A stretch of 64,000 nucleotides of DNA from JAXLVB01 sp046329195 (GTDB taxonomy: Bacteria; Bacteroidota; Bacteroidia; Cytophagales; Spirosomataceae), in assembly GCA_046329195.1 (NCBI GenBank), contig JAXLVB010000003.1:372001-436000 (forward strand), given 5' to 3'. Of the stretch, positions 33,540 through 41,417 are shown piece after piece. The notes beneath the pieces are model-generated. The model saw nothing but the letters and a program-made list of their open reading frames with translations, was not told where the DNA came from and did no database searches. The first letter of the stretch is position 1; every line of letters starts with the position of its first letter. The translations under genes and the position numbers were made by a program.

Positions 33540-34115
33540 GCTTGTGGGGCGTATGCTATACGCCCCTACGGTACACTGCTATTTTGAATAATGCATTGAT
33601 AATCAACCAAAAATAGCTTTTTTATCGCTGTGGGGGCGTATGCTATACGCCCCTACGGTACACTGCTATTTTGAATAATGTACTGATAATCAACCAAAAC
33701 AGCTTTTATTATTATCGCTGTGGGGGCGTATGCTATACGCCCCTACGGTACACTGCTATTTTGAATAATGTACTGATAATCAACCAAAACAGCTTTTATT
33801 ATTATCGCTGTGGGGGCGTATGCTATACGCCCCTACGGTACACTGCTATTTTGAATAATGTACTGATAATCAACCAAAACAGCTTTTATTATTATCGCTG
33901 TGGGGGCGTATGCTATACGCCCCTACGGTACACTGCTATTTTGAATAATGTACTGATAATCAACCAAAACAGCTTTTATTATTATCGCTGTGGGGGCGTA
34001 TACTATACGCCCCTACGGTACACTGCTATTTTGAATAATGCACTGATAATCAACAAAAAATAGCTTTTATTATTATCGCTGTAGGGGCGTATGCTATACG
34101 CCCCTACGGTACTTC
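33540..34115. repeat. array of seven palindromic repeats with ~90-bp period
   Basis: The 21-bp core GGGGCGTATGCTATACGCCC(C) occurs at 33546-33566, 33633-33653, 33723-33743, 33813-33833, 33903-33923, 33993-34013 (one base changed) and 34084-34104; spacings are 87, 90, 90, 90, 90 and 91. Each core is an almost perfect hairpin extended by flanking GTG/GTA and CTAC. About 69 bases between cores are also nearly identical, including an AAAACAGCTTTTATTATTAT part. It lies between the TonB receptor and DUF4249 genes. It is not a CRISPR array, as the spacers repeat too. Confidence 0.92.
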
Positions 34116-34116
34116 G

Positions 34117-34185
34117 TTAAAACTTAAACTGATAGCTCAGGCCATAATTCATCCCCCTGCCTGCCACACTACCCTTTCGCTCCCC
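34117..34185 (-). pseudogene. relic of an outer-membrane beta-barrel C-terminus
   Basis: On the minus strand the frame ending TAA at 34117-34119 reads 'VAGRGMNYGLSYQFKF', a typical last barrel strand. The intact receptor next to it ends 'SVSYQFKF', and the DNA of both ends matches over about 20 bases (AACTTAAACTGATAGCTCA). The rest of 34186-34249 does not read as barrel sequence. It is probably the tail of a second receptor or barrel gene lost by recombination. Confidence 0.55.
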
Positions 34186-34249
34186 CCTTCCCTTGCACTC
34201 GTGCCTGCCCACAAGGGGGACAGGCTGGTAAGTTTGAGATTCTGGTTTA

Positions 34250-36649
34250 CTAGAACTTAAACTGATAGCTCACCGACGGAATAATAGGGAACACTGAGTA
34301 CCGCTTCATGATAGTAGTATCTACACCGTTTCGTACTTCACTGCTGAGGGTATAGAAAAACGGATTTCGGCGATTGTAGGCATTATACACACTAAATTCC
34401 CAAGTTCGTTCGTGGCGTTTCATTTTTTTGTGAAACTGAATCCCAATGTCTAGTCGGTGGTAGGGTTCGGCTCGAAAGGCATTTTTCTCGCTGTATTCGT
34501 TTACCCGACGAGAATTCCAAACAATCGTACCCGTAGGATTAACGGCTTGGTCTAAAGTCATGCGCAGGTAGTTGTTTTGATACGCCGAATACTCGGCCAA
34601 CGGTACGGTTAGGGCGTTACCCGTGCCGTAAACCCACGTAGCCGACAAGGTGATGCGCTTGCTGAGTTCGTAAATACCAACCACCGAGAGGTCATGGCGG
34701 CGGTCGTAGCGAGGGAAAAACACTCGGCCAAAATTGATGGCTGGAAACTGCCATTGCGTTTTGGACCATGTGTAGCCAATCCAACCCGAAAAACGACCTA
34801 CCTTTTTTTGAATCAACACCTCTACTCCATACGACCAACCCTTGCCTGTGGTGATGTTGTCTTCCCAGTTGACTTCACGAGCATTTTCGCCGTTTACATT
34901 CAAGAAACTGGCGCCTTCTTTGTAGCTAATGATGTCGTTCATGGCTTTGTAATAGCCTTCAATACTTAGTGTAAAGCCTTGCTTATCAAAGTCTTTGGCG
35001 AAACCTGCGGCCACTTGTTCCGATTGTTGGGGGCGGATACGATTGGTAGTAGGCACCCATAAGTCGGTAGGTAAGCCGAGGCCCGTATTGGAGATAAGGT
35101 GGATGTATTGGTTCATCCGAGCATAACTCGCCTTCAACGACATGTCGTTGCCGATTTTGTAGGCCATCGAAAACCGTGGCTCAGGCCGAAGGTAGTGCGT
35201 ACTGTCTGTTTCAAAGCTGCTCAACCGAAATCCAACGTTCATTTTGAGGCGGTCGGTAGCTTGCCAAACGTCTTCGATGTACAGCCCCGACTCTCGGTTA
35301 TCCAGTACTTTGGCTTCTCTACTCAGCGATGTAGAATAACCTTCTACCACCAGCGCACTGGGTTTAAAATGGTGAAAAGTGGTAGATAGCCCGAATTTGA
35401 CAGCATGTTTGGGTGATGGAAAAAAGTCAAAGTCAGTTTTAAAGCCCCAATCTCTGATTTCGGACAAATAATTGAGACTTAGCTCAGTTGCTGGAGTACT
35501 CTGGGTGTCTTTTGAATAGTCGAAAATTCGAAAGTGATACCGACTAAAAATCACCGAGGTGTTGGCAAAGAGTTTTTGGCTGAATAGGTGGTTCCACCGC
35601 AGGGTGCTGGTGGCATTGCCCCAATCCAAACTCGACGACGACGCCAGTGTCGGCGAGGTCAAATCGGCGTAGAATTTGTCTTGACCAAAATACCCGCTTG
35701 CGTAAAGTTTGTCCTTTTGGCCAAAATCGTAATTGAATTTGGCATTGAAGTCGTAGAAATAGTAGCCGCCTGTGGTCTGTTCGATTTGGCCTTTTTGGGA
35801 GGCTTTGATGAGGGGCTGCGCCAAAATATCAAGATACGTACGACGTGCCGACACCACAAAAGAGGCTTTGTTTTTTTTGATAGGGCCCTCCAACGTAAGC
35901 CGTGAGGCAATCAGCCCGATGCCTCCTTCGCCGTGGAGTTCTTGCTTGTTACCCTCCTTCATATTCAACTCAATCACCGACGACAATCGCCCACCAAAGC
36001 GAGCCGGAAAGCCGCCTTTGGTCAGCTCTACGCTTTTGAGGGCATCGCCGTTGAAGGTCGAAAAAAAACCAAACAAATGGTTGGCGTTATAGACGGGCGC
36101 ATCGTCGAGAATGATGAGGTTTTGGTCAGGACCACCGCCCCGCACGTACAAGCCTGACTGTCCTTCGGAGCCTTTTTGCACGCCAGGCATGAGCTGGAGT
36201 ACCTTCATCACGTCTTTTTCGCCCAAGAAAGCAGGTATTTTCTTAATCTGATGGATGGGCAATTCGATTTGGCTCATCTGTGCCGTTTCGCTGATGCGCT
36301 CGCTTTGGCGCTTGGCCGAGATTTCTACCGTCTGCAATTGAGTAACAGGCTCCAACTCAACGTTGAGGCTTAGGTTTTGCCGCAAGGCGATTTGCTTGAC
36401 AATGCGCTCGTAACCCACCATCGAAAAGGCGATCGTAGCCGTGTCGCTGGCGGCTAGTGTGAGCGAATAAAAGCCGTAGGTATTGGAAGTAGTCCCCAGC
36501 GTAGTGCCTGGCAAATAGACGTTTACGCCAATGAGTTGCTCTTGGCTTCCTTTTTCACGAACATACCCGCTGATGGTCACTCGCTGTTGCGCCTCTGCCG
36601 TACTCCAAAGCGAAAAGAATAGAAGTAAAAAGTAGTGAAAATGTTTCAT
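34250..36649 (-). CDS. TonB-dependent outer-membrane receptor
   Basis: The 799-residue product has a signal peptide ('FLLLFFSLWSTAEAQQ'), a carboxypeptidase-regulatory-like domain (about 22-110; 'VTISGYVREKGSQEQLIGVNVYLPGT'), a plug ('VMKVLQLMPGVQKGSEGQSGLYVRGGGPDQNLIILDDAPVYN') and a 22-strand-type barrel ending 'SYQFKF' with a terminal Phe. It imports a ligand across the outer membrane using TonB. This subtype goes with DUF4249 partners, here at 32541. The ligand is unknown. ATG 36649 starts the signal peptide; an upstream ATG at 36721 does not. Confidence 0.92.
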   Translation of the reverse strand: MKHFHYFLLLFFSLWSTAEAQQRVTISGYVREKGSQEQLIGVNVYLPGTTLGTTSNTYGFYSLTLAASDTATIAFSMVGYERIVKQIALRQNLSLNVELEPVTQLQTVEISAKRQSERISETAQMSQIELPIHQIKKIPAFLGEKDVMKVLQLMPGVQKGSEGQSGLYVRGGGPDQNLIILDDAPVYNANHLFGFFSTFNGDALKSVELTKGGFPARFGGRLSSVIELNMKEGNKQELHGEGGIGLIASRLTLEGPIKKNKASFVVSARRTYLDILAQPLIKASQKGQIEQTTGGYYFYDFNAKFNYDFGQKDKLYASGYFGQDKFYADLTSPTLASSSSLDWGNATSTLRWNHLFSQKLFANTSVIFSRYHFRIFDYSKDTQSTPATELSLNYLSEIRDWGFKTDFDFFPSPKHAVKFGLSTTFHHFKPSALVVEGYSTSLSREAKVLDNRESGLYIEDVWQATDRLKMNVGFRLSSFETDSTHYLRPEPRFSMAYKIGNDMSLKASYARMNQYIHLISNTGLGLPTDLWVPTTNRIRPQQSEQVAAGFAKDFDKQGFTLSIEGYYKAMNDIISYKEGASFLNVNGENAREVNWEDNITTGKGWSYGVEVLIQKKVGRFSGWIGYTWSKTQWQFPAINFGRVFFPRYDRRHDLSVVGIYELSKRITLSATWVYGTGNALTVPLAEYSAYQNNYLRMTLDQAVNPTGTIVWNSRRVNEYSEKNAFRAEPYHRLDIGIQFHKKMKRHERTWEFSVYNAYNRRNPFFYTLSSEVRNGVDTTIMKRYSVFPIIPSVSYQFKF

Positions 36650-36660
36650 TCGGGTCAAAA

Positions 36661-36831
36661 TCAGCCTCATCCGAACGCAAGTTACATAAAATTCTGATTG
36701 GTGGACATGGGTTATCAGCATGGCGGAATCTTGCAGAAACCGTGCTTACCGAAAGGCAATTAGTAGAAGGTCGTTATTCGCTGAACTTGCTGACGCCCGT
36801 GTACAAGCGAGGACCCTTGTACCAGAGGTAG
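36661..36831 (+). pseudogene. possible gene-end fragment between the receptor and glycosyltransferase genes
   Basis: A plus-strand frame ending TAG at 36829-36831 reads 'LIGGHGLSAWRNLAETVL', then 'TERQLVEGRYSLNLLTPVYK' and 'RGPLYQR', which has the composition of a real protein end. No start is found, and its first part overlaps the upstream region of the receptor gene. The family is not recognised. It may be a relic or chance. Confidence 0.2.
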
Positions 36832-36876
36832 GGAATCGTTTATTATTTCACAAACAATCCATGTTATCTCGCTTAT

Positions 36877-37749
36877 TTATACCAATTTATAATTTCGATA
36901 CTCGCCGATGCGCAAACCCGTCCACCGTTCAATAGCAGCCTTGAGGCGGTTTTTGAAAGAAAGTTTTTTCTGCCGAACGTCAAAGTCAAATACCCATGCC
37001 ATCCGATGGATGCGTTCTTGCATCACCGCAGGGTGTGTTCCTTCAAACAACCGCAGTGCATCTACTTCTGAATAATCAAACTGCTCGGCTTCTTGGCGAA
37101 TGGCCGTCATTTCTTCATCGTTGTACCAATACTGCTGAAAATCACTCAGTTTGGCTCTCATTCGCTCAGGCGTGCGTACCCAGCCATAATGATACACGTA
37201 AGCGTCAATGAGCTTGACTTTGAGCTTCTGGTTCGACAAAGTCCGAAAGCCCTGTGCGTCTCGATACGAAGTCACCTGTTGGTTGTTCCGAACTATGCGA
37301 ATTTCTCGACGATACCAGCGCACCGAGTCGCCCACGTAGCGATACGAACCAAAAAAGTGGAGGTAGTGAAACAACAACCCTTCTACTTCTGGATTAGTCA
37401 AATGCTGCTCCATAGCCGCCCGAATGGTAGGTAAGTAGCGCTCATGCACCACTTCGTCGCCTTGAATATAAAAAGCCCAATCGGCATCGAGCGAAATGGC
37501 CGCCAGCGCTTTGTTGGTTTCAATAGCCAGCACCTGTCCACCTTCACGAAGCGAATCATCCCAGACGGTTTCGATGATTTTAATTTTGGGCGACCCAATC
37601 GAGCGAACCAGTTCCAGCGTTTCATCTTCTGAATTTCCGACAGCCACTACCAACTCGTCGCAAATCGGCAAGATAGACGTAATAGCCTCTACGATGGGAT
37701 AATCGTACTTGACTGCATTGCGAACAAAAGTAAAACCAGCAACTTTCAT
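36877..37749 (-). CDS. glycosyltransferase family 2-like protein
   Basis: The 290-residue product starts with a GT-A fold: 'VAGFTFVRNAVKYDYPIVEAITSILPICDELVVAVGNSEDETLELV' and 'ALAAISLDADWAFYIQGDEVVHE', where D-x-D/Q-G-D-E replaces the usual nucleotide-sugar D-x-D. There is no membrane span. It may transfer a sugar to a cell-surface polymer; donor and acceptor are unknown. ATG 37749 is chosen because the fold starts there. Neighbouring genes are unrelated. Confidence 0.8.
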   Translation of the reverse strand: MKVAGFTFVRNAVKYDYPIVEAITSILPICDELVVAVGNSEDETLELVRSIGSPKIKIIETVWDDSLREGGQVLAIETNKALAAISLDADWAFYIQGDEVVHERYLPTIRAAMEQHLTNPEVEGLLFHYLHFFGSYRYVGDSVRWYRREIRIVRNNQQVTSYRDAQGFRTLSNQKLKVKLIDAYVYHYGWVRTPERMRAKLSDFQQYWYNDEEMTAIRQEAEQFDYSEVDALRLFEGTHPAVMQERIHRMAWVFDFDVRQKKLSFKNRLKAAIERWTGLRIGEYRNYKLV

Positions 37750-37803
37750 GAAATTTTCAGCCAAGGTCGTTATTCGTTATCGGCTAATTGTTAGCGTCAT
37801 CAT

Positions 37804-37842
37804 GTTGTCTGTGTCCCCACAGACAACGGCAGCCTTTGCCGT
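37804..37842. repeat. double hairpin element between glycosyltransferase and tdk
   Basis: GTTGTCTGTG (37804-37813) pairs with CACAGACAAC (37818-37827); ACGGCA (37826-37831) pairs with TGCCGT (37837-37842). A weaker third TGTGTCCTCACA follows near 37850. Such clustered palindromes between genes look like a REP-type element. It may also end tdk transcription. Confidence 0.55.
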
Positions 37843-37946
37843 CTTGGACTGTGTCCTCACAGGCCACGGTTAAACAAAGTGCAAAAATATCCAGTAATCC
37901 GATGATTTTTATAACTCTTTCATAAGAAACGAAGCCTGTGCAATTC

Positions 37947-38528
37947 TTACCCCGCATGATAACACTTGCGGCAACGGGCTTCATAGCTATCGGTTTCGCC
38001 CAATAGCACTTGGTCTTGTAAGGGCACTTTTCGATACGAATACTGCGCTATTTCACCACAAACCACACAAATAGCATGAACCTTGGTCACGTACTCGGCA
38101 ATAGCCATCAGGTGTGGCATGGGGCCAAAGGGCACCCCTGCAAAGTCCATATCAAGACCCGCCACAATAACCCGCTTGCCACTATCGGCCAATTTGTTGC
38201 AAACTTCAATGACACCTATGTCAAAAAATTGAGCCTCATCAATACCCACCACGTCGCAGTCGCCGGTGAGGAGCAGAATTTCTTGGGCGGTATGCACGGG
38301 CGTGGAACGAATTTTGTTAGCATTATGCGAAACGATGTCTGCCTCATCATAGCGCACATCAAGCGCTGGCTTGAAAATCTCTACCTTCTGGCGAGCTATT
38401 TGCGCTCGATGCAGCCGACGAATCAATTCTTCGGTTTTGCCCGAAAACATCGAGCCACATACCACTTCAATCCAGCCCGAACGTGGCTGAGGGGGTTGGG
38501 TACGAGTACGGTTGGGTTCAATAAACAT
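37947..38528 (-). CDS. tdk: thymidine kinase
   Basis: The enzyme phosphorylates thymidine with ATP (salvage). The 193-residue product has the P-loop 'CGSMFSGKTEELIRRL' (about 24-40), 'VVGIDEAQFFD', 'VIVAGLDMDFAGVPFGPMPHLMAIAEYVTK' and the zinc-binding Cys pairs 'CVVCG' and 'CRKCY' of type II TK. ATG 38528 (MFIEP) matches where Bacteroidota enzymes start and has a TACTTTG promoter-like box about 25 bases upstream. Confidence 0.96.
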   Translation of the reverse strand: MFIEPNRTRTQPPQPRSGWIEVVCGSMFSGKTEELIRRLHRAQIARQKVEIFKPALDVRYDEADIVSHNANKIRSTPVHTAQEILLLTGDCDVVGIDEAQFFDIGVIEVCNKLADSGKRVIVAGLDMDFAGVPFGPMPHLMAIAEYVTKVHAICVVCGEIAQYSYRKVPLQDQVLLGETDSYEARCRKCYHAG

Positions 38529-38716
38529 CGTTTTGGCCGAGGGTCGTAAAAAAGCAAAGTAGTCTGAGCCATCCATCAAAAACGCATTGGAGGACTATTG
38601 GGGGTACCGTTCCATCAATTTGCAAGACTAAAACAGCTATTCCTTACGCCATTTATAAAATCTATGTGTGTGTTTTCCGTTTTGTATTTACCTTTACAAA
38701 GCAAATCATTTTCCGA

Positions 38717-39865
38717 ATGTCTAACAAATTAGATTTTGCTGCTATCGAACAATATAGCAAGCAGTATGCCACCAAGTTGTGTGATGAATTTTATGCTCGC
38801 CACGACGCCATAAACGGCCAACAGGTATTGAATTTGAGCAATGTAGGGCAAGTAAATACACTGGTAGTAAGCCAGTTGTATGAAAAATGGAAAAGCGACA
38901 CGGAGCGTTTCCGCAGTCCTTATTTTGATTTTGAGCACGAGTCGGTCAAGCAAGCGTTGCAAGCGTTTATGAACACCGTGTCACAGCAAATCTCTATCAA
39001 ACGGGCTGCTTTTGAGCCGTTGCTCAGTACAGCAGTATCCGATACCTTGGTGCTGTTGTTGGACCCGAAGCACTATTTTGAAACATTGCTCCGCAACGTA
39101 CCCTACGCTACTCTCAGTGCTGATACCTTGAAGGCGTGGGGTAAATATACTCGTTGTAACAAGTTCATTGTGAATAGCTTACAAGAATATCTTGGCGATG
39201 CCTCCCACGTATCGGTTGCGCAAGCATTGGGCTGGCTCGACACCATCTGTCACGAAAATGCCCCTTATGAAGACACCGAAAAATACCTTCAGCTCTTTGC
39301 CAGTAAAGTAAGTGCCGACAAGGACAGTTTCTTGAAAAAAGCGGCCAGTAAATCATTTTTTGATTTTGAGCCCGACGATGTGGTAGTCGAAACACCGATT
39401 AAACCGACCTTCCAACCCGAAATTCCAGTAGTTACTACGCCCGTAGTGCCTACGCCACCTCCTGCCTCTCCTGTGGAAGTAAAGGCCCCAGTACCCGTAT
39501 TGATGGATGAACTGGCCGACAACCAGCCCGAAATTCTGAATACGAAGTTTGCTGGAGAACAACAGACCATCAACGATATTTTGGCCAAAGAAACCCCCGG
39601 CATTTTGGCCAACAAACTGGCAACAGGTCGGTTGGAGAGCATTGTAGGGGCGATTTCGCTCAACCAAAAGTTTGGGTTTATCAATCAGCTTTTTCATGGC
39701 GATGCCGTGGCCTACACCCAAGCAGTTCACGAATTGGAGCATTGCATGAGCCTTGACGAAGCTCAACAACTCATCAATAACCAATACGCTACTAAATACA
39801 TGTGGCGCCAAAGCCCCGAAGAAGCCGCTGAGTTGATGGATATTGTGCGGCGGCGGTTTACATGA
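38717..39865 (+). CDS. conserved Bacteroidota protein of unknown function
   Basis: The 382-residue cytoplasmic product has an N-terminal helical domain (about 1-215), a Pro/Val-rich linker ('PVVTTPVVPTPPPASPVEVKAPVPV', about 240-270) and a compact C-terminal helical domain ('INDILAKETPGILANKLATGRLESIVGAISLNQKFGFINQLFHGDAVAYTQAVHELEHC', about 290-382). I believe this type of protein is common in Cytophagales, always unnamed. The start at 38717 follows a TACCTTTA box at 38689. No motif indicates a catalytic role; the linker suggests a scaffold or regulator. Confidence 0.7.
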   Translation: MSNKLDFAAIEQYSKQYATKLCDEFYARHDAINGQQVLNLSNVGQVNTLVVSQLYEKWKSDTERFRSPYFDFEHESVKQALQAFMNTVSQQISIKRAAFEPLLSTAVSDTLVLLLDPKHYFETLLRNVPYATLSADTLKAWGKYTRCNKFIVNSLQEYLGDASHVSVAQALGWLDTICHENAPYEDTEKYLQLFASKVSADKDSFLKKAASKSFFDFEPDDVVVETPIKPTFQPEIPVVTTPVVPTPPPASPVEVKAPVPVLMDELADNQPEILNTKFAGEQQTINDILAKETPGILANKLATGRLESIVGAISLNQKFGFINQLFHGDAVAYTQAVHELEHCMSLDEAQQLINNQYATKYMWRQSPEEAAELMDIVRRRFT

Positions 39866-39922
39866 AGAGTAGAAGAAGCTCGCAACTGGGTTCAAGACAT
39901 TTCTCATTTTACAACGTAAGTA

Positions 39923-41068
39923 ATGCGTATTCATTCTAAACAACCCCATGTGGGCACTACCATCTTCACCGTCATGTCGAAGTTGGCTGCCGACGTGGGG
40001 GCGCTTAATCTCTCTCAAGGTTTTCCGAGTTTCAACTGCTCTCCTCAGCTTATCGAGTTGGTCAATCACCACATGAAACTGGGGCATAATCAGTACGCAC
40101 CCATGTCGGGTGTGCCAGCCTTGCGAGAAGCCATTGCCCAAAAAACCAGCGAGTTATATGGCATTCACTACCACCCCGACACCGAAGTAACGGTTGTTTC
40201 GGGTGCTACCGAAGCCCTGTATGCCGCCATTACGGCCATCGTAGAGCCTGGCGACGAGGTGATTTTGTTTGAACCTGCCTACGATAGTTATGCCCCCTCT
40301 ATTCGTTTGAGTGGAGGTACTCCTGTATTTATTACCCTGACACCAGCGCAAGAATACCGAATTGATTGGCAGGAAGTGAAAACTCGCATTACGGCCAACA
40401 CCAAGGCCATTATGCTCAATACGCCTCATAATCCTACGGGGGTGATGCTTAGTCAAAACGATTTGAATCAACTGGCCGAACTGGTGCGTGACACCAACAT
40501 TTTTGTAATTAGTGATGAGGTCTATGAACATATCTTGTTTGATGGACGCACTCACTGGTCGCCGATGAAGCATCCTGTGCTGCAAGAACGTACCTTTGTG
40601 TGTGGCTCGTTCGGAAAAACGTTTCATACCACTGGCTGGAAAATTGGCTATTGCTTGGCCCCAGCCGAACTGACCGTAGAGTTTCGGAAAGCTCACCAGT
40701 GGATTACCTTTGCTACGCCAACACCCCTGCAATACGCCTTGGCCGATTTCTTGAAAGACCCAGAGCCGTATCAGTCGTTGTCGGCGTTTTATCAAGCCAA
40801 GCGAGACAAGTTTTTGAGTTGTATTGCTGGCTCACGGTTTCGGTTCAAGCCTGCGCAGGGGAGTTTTTTCCAAACGGTTAGCTACGGCCACATGACCGAC
40901 GAATCTGACTACGAGTTGGCCATCCGTTGGACCAAAGAAATTGGTGTGGCGTCTATTCCAGTTTCGGTATTTTACGACCAAAAGAACGATTACAAAATCC
41001 TTCGATTTTGCTTTGCCAAAGACGACGATATGCTCGAAAAAGCAGGTGAACGCCTTTCAAAATTGTAG
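39923..41068 (+). CDS. methionine (aromatic) aminotransferase, class I PLP, YbdL-like
   Basis: The 381-residue product has the class I aminotransferase features: 'LSQGFPSFNCSPQLIELV', 'YAPMSGVPALREAIA', 'MLNTPHNPTGVMLS', 'VISDEVYEHILFD' and the PLP lysine in 'CGSFGKTFHTTGWKIGY'. This set is that of YbdL/kynurenine-aminotransferase-like enzymes, which prefer methionine, His and Phe with 2-oxo acids. It could close the methionine salvage pathway. It stands upstream of the leucine leader but is a separate unit. Confidence 0.88.
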   Translation: MRIHSKQPHVGTTIFTVMSKLAADVGALNLSQGFPSFNCSPQLIELVNHHMKLGHNQYAPMSGVPALREAIAQKTSELYGIHYHPDTEVTVVSGATEALYAAITAIVEPGDEVILFEPAYDSYAPSIRLSGGTPVFITLTPAQEYRIDWQEVKTRITANTKAIMLNTPHNPTGVMLSQNDLNQLAELVRDTNIFVISDEVYEHILFDGRTHWSPMKHPVLQERTFVCGSFGKTFHTTGWKIGYCLAPAELTVEFRKAHQWITFATPTPLQYALADFLKDPEPYQSLSAFYQAKRDKFLSCIAGSRFRFKPAQGSFFQTVSYGHMTDESDYELAIRWTKEIGVASIPVSVFYDQKNDYKILRFCFAKDDDMLEKAGERLSKL

Positions 41069-41180
41069 TAAAACTGGCGAAAGCCCATCCACACAAATTA
41101 CCACTTCTCAAAAGAAACAGTTAAATTTTTAGTATTTTTCTAAGAAAATTAAGGCGTTTGTGCGAATTTTCTAACTTGAA

Positions 41181-41211
41181 TTTGCGTCCTAAAAATTTTC
41201 GCCTAATTTTG
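41181..41211 (+). promoter_or_regulatory. leu leader promoter
   Basis: TTTG (41181-41184), a 19-base spacer and TAATTTTG (41204-41211) match the Bacteroidota consensus. RNA should start near 41218, about 25 bases before the leader peptide ATG. Confidence 0.85.
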
Positions 41212-41242
41212 TGCGAAACAAAAATCGCCGTGTGCGAAGCCG

Positions 41243-41299
41243 ATGTTTGAAAACAAATCGCTTGGTCTGCTCCTTCTACTTCTCAGCCCCTCGGCGTGA
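41243..41299 (+). CDS. leuL: leucine-rich leader peptide of an attenuator
   Basis: ATG 41243 to TGA 41297-41299 encodes the 18-residue peptide MFENKSLGLLLLLLSPSA. It has six Leu codons in a row (CTG CTC CTT CTA CTT CTC) and one more two codons earlier. A terminator follows 24 bases after the stop, then a leuA gene. When charged tRNA-Leu is scarce, a ribosome would stall on these codons and favour an alternative RNA fold. All CTN codon types occur, so several Leu isoacceptors are sensed. The symbol is given by analogy with the leu leader of enterobacteria. Confidence 0.85.
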   Translation: MFENKSLGLLLLLLSPSA

Positions 41300-41323
41300 G
41301 ATTGGAAGCATTTGAATATACTC

Positions 41324-41358
41324 AAACGCCCTTTCTCATGCCAGAGAAAGGGCGTTTT
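41324..41358 (+). terminator. attenuator terminator before leuA
   Basis: AAACGCCCTTTCTC (41324-41337) pairs perfectly with GAGAAAGGGCGTTT (41344-41357), with loop ATGCCA and a TTTTATT run. A small TTTGA/TCAAA hairpin (41311-41326) overlaps its left arm and may be part of the competing fold. Confidence 0.87.
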
Positions 41359-41417
41359 ATTGTTTGATAGAAGGCCGATTGTATTTTCACAAAACCACAA
41401 AACCCGAAAATAGTACC

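Noticed and set aside
33671..34063. Open plus-strand frame with a repeated 30-residue peptide
   Set aside because: It exists only because the 90-bp repeat is a multiple of three without stops; the peptide consists of translated palindrome and AT-rich spacer, with no export signal or known repeat family.
33540..34115. CRISPR array
   Set aside because: The parts between the palindromes are themselves nearly identical, the period is too long, and no cas genes are near.
37784..37984. 66-codon minus-strand frame between glycosyltransferase and tdk
   Set aside because: It runs through the palindromic repeat and out of frame into tdk; no protein-like features.
41212..41417. Independent small RNA ending at the 41324-41358 terminator
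   Set aside because: The promoter and terminator would fit, but the Leu-rich leader peptide and the following leuA explain the stretch better as an attenuator.
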